Of a stretch of 64,000 nucleotides of DNA, positions 59,225 through 64,000 are shown piece after piece; the first letter of the stretch is position 1, and every line of letters begins with the position of its first letter. The notes beneath the pieces were generated by a model. It searched no databases. It saw only the letters and a list, made by a program, of their open reading frames with translations, and was not told where the DNA came from. The stretch is from Geomonas subterranea (GTDB lineage: Bacteria; Desulfobacterota; Desulfuromonadia; Geobacterales; Geobacteraceae), in assembly GCF_019063845.1 (NCBI RefSeq), contig NZ_CP077683.1, positions 3,340,501-3,404,500 on the forward strand, written 5' to 3'. Position numbers and translations under genes: made by a program.

Positions 59225-59927
59225 CTTCCGCCTCCTCGACTTCGACCGGCTCGCAGGTCCCCAACATGGCGCTGACGGCACCGGCGAGCCCCCCGGCGAC
59301 GATGTACCACTTGCCCGGCAGAAACTTGTGAACCAACAGGGCGGCTGCCCCGGCGACGATCCAGGGAACAACGTCGCCCTTGCCGCGCCACAATCCGACG
59401 GCAAGCGCGGTGAAGACGGCGGTGAAGGCAAAATCGAGGGCGTACTCTTCGGGCCTGGTGATGAAGCCGCCGCCCAAGAGACCGATCAACGTCCCGCTGC
59501 TCCAGGCAAGGTACAGGAAGACTCCGCCGCCGAAGAGAAACCAGGTGGTGGCGCTGCCGGTGCGCTGCTCGGACATGGTGACGGCCCAGTTCTCGTCGGC
59601 GACCAGGTGCATCATCCCCATCTTGTGCAGCGCCCCACGTCCCGAGAAGAGCGGGTCCAGGGAGGCCCCGATCAGCAGGTAACGCAGGTTGATCACCAGA
59701 ACGGCAAGGGTCATCTCGAATACCGGCAGGTGGTTCGACCACATGTCTACCATGACGAACTGGGCCGCGCCGGCGAACACCGCGGTGTTCATGTACATCA
59801 TGTCGAGCCAGCTCAGCCCCTTTTGCGCGGCGAGCACCCCCAGCACGCTGCCATAGGCCATGGCGCTGGCGGCCACCGGCACGTTGGCCCTGGCCCCTCT
59901 GATCATCTCCGGCTTCCTTCGTTTCAT
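59208..59927 (-). CDS. azlC: AzlC family exporter subunit
   Basis: A 239-residue membrane protein with seven or eight helices. Conserved AzlC segments are NVPVAASAMAYGSVLGVLAA, NTAVFAGAAQFVMVDMW, LRYLLIGASLDPLF and LVADENWAVTM. The start at 59927 (MKRRKPEM) has GAGG with good spacing; an upstream in-frame ATG at 59966 has no ribosome site. With AzlD it exports branched-chain amino acids. Confidence 0.9.
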   Translation of the reverse strand: MKRRKPEMIRGARANVPVAASAMAYGSVLGVLAAQKGLSWLDMMYMNTAVFAGAAQFVMVDMWSNHLPVFEMTLAVLVINLRYLLIGASLDPLFSGRGALHKMGMMHLVADENWAVTMSEQRTGSATTWFLFGGGVFLYLAWSSGTLIGLLGGGFITRPEEYALDFAFTAVFTALAVGLWRGKGDVVPWIVAGAAALLVHKFLPGKWYIVAGGLAGAVSAMLGTCEPVEVEEAEDVPSY

Positions 59928-60336
59928 ATTCCAACCTCGGTGCTGGCTGCCACGCGCAATTTTCATCCGGAGTCACCACCCTACTACGATGCAGTGGTGG
60001 GCAAAAGACACAGATGGTACTAAAAAAGAGGCGGGATTGTGTGCGGCGGGTTTTAAAAGGCAAATCCCGGAAGGCAAATACCCCCGGTCCCCCTTCGCCA
60101 AGGTTCATCCGGAAACTCCGGGGCAACATCCCAGACGGATCTCCCCTTCCCTTGACGGGAGGGGGCCGGGGGGTGGGTGAAACTGCAAGCTGAGGAACAG
60201 ATGGCCAGTTCCCCCTCCCCCTAACCCCCTCCCGCAAGGGGAGGGGACTCCAGGCAGTTCTCACCGGGCTTCCCGGTTGAAGCTTCGCAAGGGGGGGTGA
60301 CGCTCTCGTCTGCCCCCGGCTATGGAGGTCGCCGGT
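59928..60336. other. Gene-free stretch with family B repeats
   Basis: About 400 bp without a convincing gene. It holds the family B elements at 60137-60255, and otherwise GC-rich sequence with no promoter or ORF that I can support. Confidence 0.6.
60137..60255. repeat. Inverted pair of family B repeats
   Basis: The hairpin CCCTTGACGGG with a G-rich tail at 60148-60181 is 34 bases identical to 41862-41895. It is faced by a C-rich copy ending CCCCTCCCGCAAGGGGAGGG at about 60226-60248, giving a BIME-like pair. Confidence 0.7.
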
Positions 60337-60987
60337 TCAGATGCTGTTCACATCGATCATCGCTTCGCCCATGACGTATTCGGTCTTGGCGTCGCGGGAG
60401 GCTTCGGCGAGGCGGGCTACGATGCGGCGGATCTTGTCCACTTCACCCTTCAGGTCGGACAGGTGGGTGCGGGCCTTCTCATCCCCCTCGCCCAGTTCTT
60501 TGGTGGCCAAGTGCAGATGCCACAGTATCGCGGTCAAGGGGTTGTTGAACTCGTGACTGATGGCGACAGCCATCTCCCGCAACAGCTTCAGCCTTTCGAA
60601 CTCGACCGCCATCTGCTTCTCCCGCCGTGACGCGAGGTGGAGGGAGACGCGGGCTACCAGTTCCTCCGGGTAAAAAGGCTTCACGATATAATCATCCGCT
60701 CCCGCCTCGAATCCCTTCACCTTTTCGCCGCTGGTGTCGCAACTGGTAAGAAAGATTACCGGAATCTCCCGTGTGGCCGCATCCCCCTTCAGCTGCCGGC
60801 AGATGTCATAACCGTTCATCCCCGGGAGGTTGACATCGAGCAGAATCAGATCAGGACTCATTTCCAGTGCGACGGACCTGGCCAAGGCCCCGTCTTCCTG
60901 CAGGGTAACCTCGTACTCCCGGCTGAGGATGTCCAGCACCTGGGCCTGCGCCACCTTGCTGTCTTCTACGGCGAGGATCTTTTTCAT
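60337..60987 (-). CDS. Receiver-DHp protein lacking the kinase ATPase domain
   Basis: A 216-residue protein. Residues 1-122 are a receiver (ILAVEDSKVAQAQ, LILLDVNLPGMNG with the acceptor Asp, and DDYIVKPFYP). After a short helix comes a HisKA-type DHp segment with the H-box AVAISHEFNNPLTAI and a second helix. The protein then stops, with no N, G1 or G2 ATP-binding boxes. It could accept and relay phosphate or dimerise with another kinase. ATG 60987 follows GGAGAG. It is a complete ORF, not cut by a frameshift that I can find. Confidence 0.85.
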   Translation of the reverse strand: MKKILAVEDSKVAQAQVLDILSREYEVTLQEDGALARSVALEMSPDLILLDVNLPGMNGYDICRQLKGDAATREIPVIFLTSCDTSGEKVKGFEAGADDYIVKPFYPEELVARVSLHLASRREKQMAVEFERLKLLREMAVAISHEFNNPLTAILWHLHLATKELGEGDEKARTHLSDLKGEVDKIRRIVARLAEASRDAKTEYVMGEAMIDVNSI

Positions 60988-61166
60988 GGCTCTCTCCAAA
61001 GGGGGACGGGGAACAAAGCTGTACCGGAAGTCAGGGTGCTGCAGCTTAACATTCCCGTTAGTCCGAATCAACGTATGTTTGGAGCCGGCTGGGGATGAAC
61101 TGGACGTTCTGAGGAGGAGACTGTCGGCGCCCGATGGGACGCGCCGGATGGACCGGAAAGCGGGGA

Positions 61167-61193
61167 AGTGGGGGAGCCGCAACGGCTCCCCCA
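61167..61193 (-). terminator. Hairpin after the OmpA gene
   Basis: A perfect 12-bp stem GTGGGGGAGCCG/CGGCTCCCCCAC with a 3-nt loop, eight bases after the stop. The tail is only weakly T-rich (CTTCCCC), so termination may be partial. Confidence 0.6.
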
Positions 61194-61200
61194 CCATCTG

Positions 61201-61710
61201 CTACATCTTGGTGACGGTGAAATCCACGCGGCGGTTTTTAGCCTGTCCGGCTTTGGTCTTGTTGTCGGCAATCGGCTTGGTGTCGCCGAAACCTTTGGCG
61301 GAGAGGCGGTTGGCGGCTACGCCTTTCTTGTCGACCAGGTACTTCACGACGGCGTCGGCGCGGTCCTGGGACAGTTTCATGTTGGCCTCGGGCTTGCCGA
61401 CGTTATCGGTGTGGCCATCGACTTGAACATGGAAACCGGGGTAGTCGGTCAAAATCGCAGCGATGGCGATCATGGTCTTGTCACAAGCGGGATCCACCTC
61501 GGCCTTGCCGGTTTTGAACTTGATCGGCCCTTTTTCGTTCTGAACCTTCTTCAGCTTCTTGGTCACAGCGCTCAGGGCGCCCTCTTTGGCAGTCGCCGCT
61601 GCTTCCTTGCCAAGGTCTTTGCCAAGGCCTTTCACGGCATCAAGCCCCGCATAGGAAACACCCGAAACAGTCAACGTCAGCACAGCAGCAACAGCAATTT
61701 TCCGTATCAT
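61201..61710 (-). CDS. OmpA family protein
   Basis: A 169-residue exported protein. MIRKIAVAAVLTLTVSGVSY followed by AGLD is a signal peptide. A Lys/Ala-rich segment precedes a C-terminal OmpA peptidoglycan-binding domain with VQVDGHTDNVGKPEANMKLS, RADAVVKYLVDKKGV and GFGDTKPIADNKT...NRRVDF. It anchors to the peptidoglycan in the periplasm. No beta-barrel is present. GAGGAG precedes the ATG. Confidence 0.92.
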   Translation of the reverse strand: MIRKIAVAAVLTLTVSGVSYAGLDAVKGLGKDLGKEAAATAKEGALSAVTKKLKKVQNEKGPIKFKTGKAEVDPACDKTMIAIAAILTDYPGFHVQVDGHTDNVGKPEANMKLSQDRADAVVKYLVDKKGVAANRLSAKGFGDTKPIADNKTKAGQAKNRRVDFTVTKM

Positions 61711-61897
61711 CTATCTCCTCCTCTTGTTTAGTAAGCGCTCCAGGAGACATTGCTTCCCCGGAGAGCCGAACGCTATCTTATCCCTCACACCATATGAGTC
61801 AATGAAATTTTACTGATATTACCTGAACTGGAGCAATGCCGACGCCCTCTGTCCTAGGGAAAATCTCCGCAGTCACTGCGGAAAGTCCCAAATTGGT

Positions 61898-61927
61898 TTG
61901 ACTATTCTCATTGCCGGATGGTAAATT
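61898..61927 (+). promoter_or_regulatory. Possible promoter of the terminal histidine kinase
   Basis: TTGACT (61898-61903), an 18-bp spacer and TAAATT (61922-61927), 58 bp before the ATG. Confidence 0.4.
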
Positions 61928-61984
61928 CCCCCCTCGAACAAGATGCTTTGTACGTGAGTCCAAAGACAGCGGGAAGGGGGATCG

Positions 61985-64000
61985 ATGAGCGAGGCGTCAT
62001 CCTGCAACGAGGCGCAACGGGCGGAGACAAGGGTTCTCTCCCTGGTGCTGTTTGCGCTCGCCATACTGATCCTTTACGCCTGCAGCCGCTTCTCCTACCT
62101 CCTCTTCCACACCATGGTCGAGATCTTCTGTGTGCTCGTGACGCTTGGGGTCTTCCTTCTGGCCTGGAACTCCCGGAGGTTTCTCGACAACCATTATTTT
62201 CTTTTCCTGGCGATGTCCTTCGCCGTCTCCGGCATCCTGGAGCTGCTGCACACCTTCGCCTACAAAGGGATCGGGATCTTCGCCGGCTACGACGCCAACC
62301 TCCCCACCCAACTCTGGATCTCCTTCCGCTACGTGGTCAGCCTCTCCTTCCTGGCCGCCCCGCTGTTCATCAACCGGAAGCTCAACGTCGCCGCGGCCCT
62401 CACGTACTTCGGCGGCACAGCGGCGCTGCTCATCCTCGGCATCTTTTCCGGTCATTTCCCGGACTGCTTCGTGGAGGGAAAAGGGCTCACCCCCTTCAAG
62501 ATCTACAGCGAATACATCATCATCTTCATCCTGCTCGCCTCGGCGGCCTTGCTATGGGCGAACCGGGAGCGTTTCGACCGTCGCGTGCTCAGAACACTCG
62601 TCGCCTCCGTCATAAGCGCCGCCTGCGCCGATGTCGCCTTCACGCAATACCTGAGCGTGTACGGGCAGGCAAACCTGCTGGGGCACCTCTTTCTCTTTCT
62701 CTCCGCCTTCCTGATCTACCGCGCCATTGTTTCCACCGGGCTCAAGGAACCCGCCGCCGTGCTGTTTCGCAGCCTGGAACAGAGCGAACAAGCGCTCAGG
62801 CAGAGCGAGGCGCGGCTTCAACTCGCCCTGGAGCAGCGCACCCGGGAACTGATCGAGAAGGAGGCTTTAAACGAGGAGCTGCAGCGGGAAACAGCCATGC
62901 GCAGGCAGATCGAGGCGGAACTCAGGGGGCGCGAGGAACAGTTCCGTCGCGCCATAGAGGAAGCTCCGATCCCGGTCGTCATGCTCACGCAGGACGGCGA
63001 GGTGCTGCAGGCGAGCCGGAGCTGGCTTGAGGTGACCGGTTTCGTGGCGGGGAAGATTCCAACCTTCGACAAATGGCTCGAGGCACAGGTCGCCCGGCAA
63101 GCCGCTGAAACGATCACCGCCCGGATGCGCGAACTGTTTCACCAGGAGCGCAACAGCTTCACCACCGACTTCCGGATAACAGGCAGCGACGGCTGTCCCC
63201 GTCATTGGACCTTCAGCACATCCTTCCTCGGCAGGCTGCAGGACAGCCGGCCTTTCGCGGTGGGCATGGGGGTCGACATCACAGAGCGCGAAGAGGGCGA
63301 GGCCGCCCTCAAGCGGAGCAACCAGCGGCTCGACCTGCTGGCCGACACGGCGAGCCGGCTGCTGCAGAGCAAGGACCCGCGGCAGCTGGCGGATACCTTG
63401 TGCCGGGAGGTGATGACGTTTCTCGACTGCGATGTTTTTTTCAATTTCCTGATGGATGAAGAGGAAGGGGGGCTGAAACTGAACGCCTGCGCCGGGATCG
63501 GAGAGGAACAGGCCGCAGCCATTGAACGGCTGCCCCTTGGGGTGGCGATCTGCGGCTGCGCGGCCCGCGACGGCTGCAGGATCGTCGCCGAAAACATACC
63601 CGATTCGCAGGACGCCCGTGCCGACCTGGTCCGGTCTCTCGGGATCCAGGCCTACGCCTGCCATCCGCTTATGTCGCAGGGGCAGGTGCTTGGCACCCTC
63701 TCTTTCGGCACGCGGAGCAGGAACAGTTTCAGCGACGACGAACTATCCCTGATGAAGGCGGTAGCGGACCAGGTCGCCATCGCCATGGAACGCAACCGGA
63801 TGGAGGAGACGCTGCGCCAGGCCAAGCAGGCAGCAGAGGCGGCGAGCAACACCAAGAGCAGGTTCGTGGCCAACATGAGCCATGAGCTTCGTACCCCGAT
63901 GACCGGGGTGCTAGGGATGCTCGACCTCGCCCTGCTGACGCCGGACGCCGCCGAGCGGGCCGATTACATCCAGACCGCCCAAAGGTCGTCCCGCTCACTG
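61985..64000 (+). CDS. MASE3-PAS-GAF sensor histidine kinase (partial, runs off the end)
   Basis: The frame is open from ATG 61985 (AAGGGGG upstream) to the last base, 672 codons. Residues 15-250 form a multi-helix MASE3-type membrane sensor (LELLHTFAYKGIGIF is characteristic). A coiled coil at about 255-315 leads to a PAS domain (EEAPIPVVMLTQDGEVLQAS), then a GAF domain around residues 440-600 containing ICGCAARDGC. The DHp helix is then visible as FVANMSHELRTPMTGVLGML. The ATPase and any receiver domains are outside the window. The signal is unknown. Confidence 0.92.
   Translation, partial: MSEASSCNEAQRAETRVLSLVLFALAILILYACSRFSYLLFHTMVEIFCVLVTLGVFLLAWNSRRFLDNHYFLFLAMSFAVSGILELLHTFAYKGIGIFAGYDANLPTQLWISFRYVVSLSFLAAPLFINRKLNVAAALTYFGGTAALLILGIFSGHFPDCFVEGKGLTPFKIYSEYIIIFILLASAALLWANRERFDRRVLRTLVASVISAACADVAFTQYLSVYGQANLLGHLFLFLSAFLIYRAIVSTGLKEPAAVLFRSLEQSEQALRQSEARLQLALEQRTRELIEKEALNEELQRETAMRRQIEAELRGREEQFRRAIEEAPIPVVMLTQDGEVLQASRSWLEVTGFVAGKIPTFDKWLEAQVARQAAETITARMRELFHQERNSFTTDFRITGSDGCPRHWTFSTSFLGRLQDSRPFAVGMGVDITEREEGEAALKRSNQRLDLLADTASRLLQSKDPRQLADTLCREVMTFLDCDVFFNFLMDEEEGGLKLNACAGIGEEQAAAIERLPLGVAICGCAARDGCRIVAENIPDSQDARADLVRSLGIQAYACHPLMSQGQVLGTLSFGTRSRNSFSDDELSLMKAVADQVAIAMERNRMEETLRQAKQAAEAASNTKSRFVANMSHELRTPMTGVLGMLDLALLTPDAAERADYIQTAQRSSRSL

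Noticed and set aside
1-64000. tRNA, rRNA, prophage, integrase or transposase genes
   Set aside because: I looked for cloverleaf-like stems with conserved T-loop sequence, rRNA motifs and recombinase motifs and found none; a tRNAscan or HMM run could still find something that I missed.

Overview
The window is high-GC (about 60-65%) bacterial chromosomal DNA that reads as Geobacteraceae (Desulfuromonadales; a Geobacter/Geomonas/Citrifermentans-type genome). The grounds are gene content typical of that group: dense two-component and PilZ/HDOD signalling, a CHRD protein, a succinic-semialdehyde/gamma-hydroxybutyrate dehydrogenase of the Geobacter type, a transcarboxylase cluster, LarE, a SAM-I riboswitch before metX, and many sensor kinases. 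I saw no rRNA, tRNA, CRISPR array, prophage or insertion sequence. Genes are packed on both strands with short gaps.

Layout. 1-1.8 kb: the end of a hybrid histidine kinase, a MarR repressor with a clear operator, and a short GH13-like fragment. 1.8-4.7 kb (minus): receiver - PilZ - cytidylate-kinase-like operon and an SDR epimerase. 4.9-8.9 kb: thiamine-binding-type protein, DUF2235 hydrolase, FKBP, ROK sugar kinase, Smr protein. 9.1-12.9 kb: GspE/PilB-type ATPase, HDOD and PilZ proteins. 12.9-18.3 kb: polA with a small leader gene, Hsp20, LarE and an Rrf2 regulator. 18.5-21.6 kb: dapF-HIT-nfo-macrodomain-dtd run. 22-27.2 kb: TIGR02757 protein, fused PabB-PabC, GHB dehydrogenase, then a SAM-I riboswitch controlling metX. 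27.4-30.8 kb (minus): an unusual acetate-kinase paralogue, a membrane-anchored endonuclease/exonuclease/phosphatase protein and a polysaccharide deacetylase. 31-41.9 kb: recC (with an apparent 3' frameshift), recB, recD, an alpha/beta hydrolase and rmuC. 42-46.6 kb (minus): CHRD protein and a Wood-Werkman-type transcarboxylase operon (5S, 12S, small subunit, 1.3S biotin carrier). 46.8-53.7 kb: glycosyltransferase, MBL hydrolase, a large uncharacterised protein and a GAF-AAA sigma-54 activator preceded by an octamer repeat array. 53.7-58.6 kb (minus): a nine-gene arsenic/thiol-redox operon. 58.9-64 kb: AzlCD exporter, a receiver-DHp protein without ATPase domain, an OmpA protein, and the start of a MASE3-PAS-GAF histidine kinase that runs off the end.

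How genes work together. The arsR-acr3-arsC-DUF2703-AhpD-like-permease-thioredoxin-TlpA-CcdA run joins arsenate reduction and arsenite efflux to a transmembrane thiol relay, which is the best candidate here for an under-described system. The transcarboxylase operon would move CO2 between methylmalonyl-CoA and pyruvate/oxaloacetate. RecBCD plus RmuC form a recombination/DNA-end block. Two autoregulated repressors (MarR, ArsR) have palindromic operators between -35 and -10 and start codons at the predicted +1, suggesting leaderless messages. Two families of palindromic intergenic repeats recur across the window.
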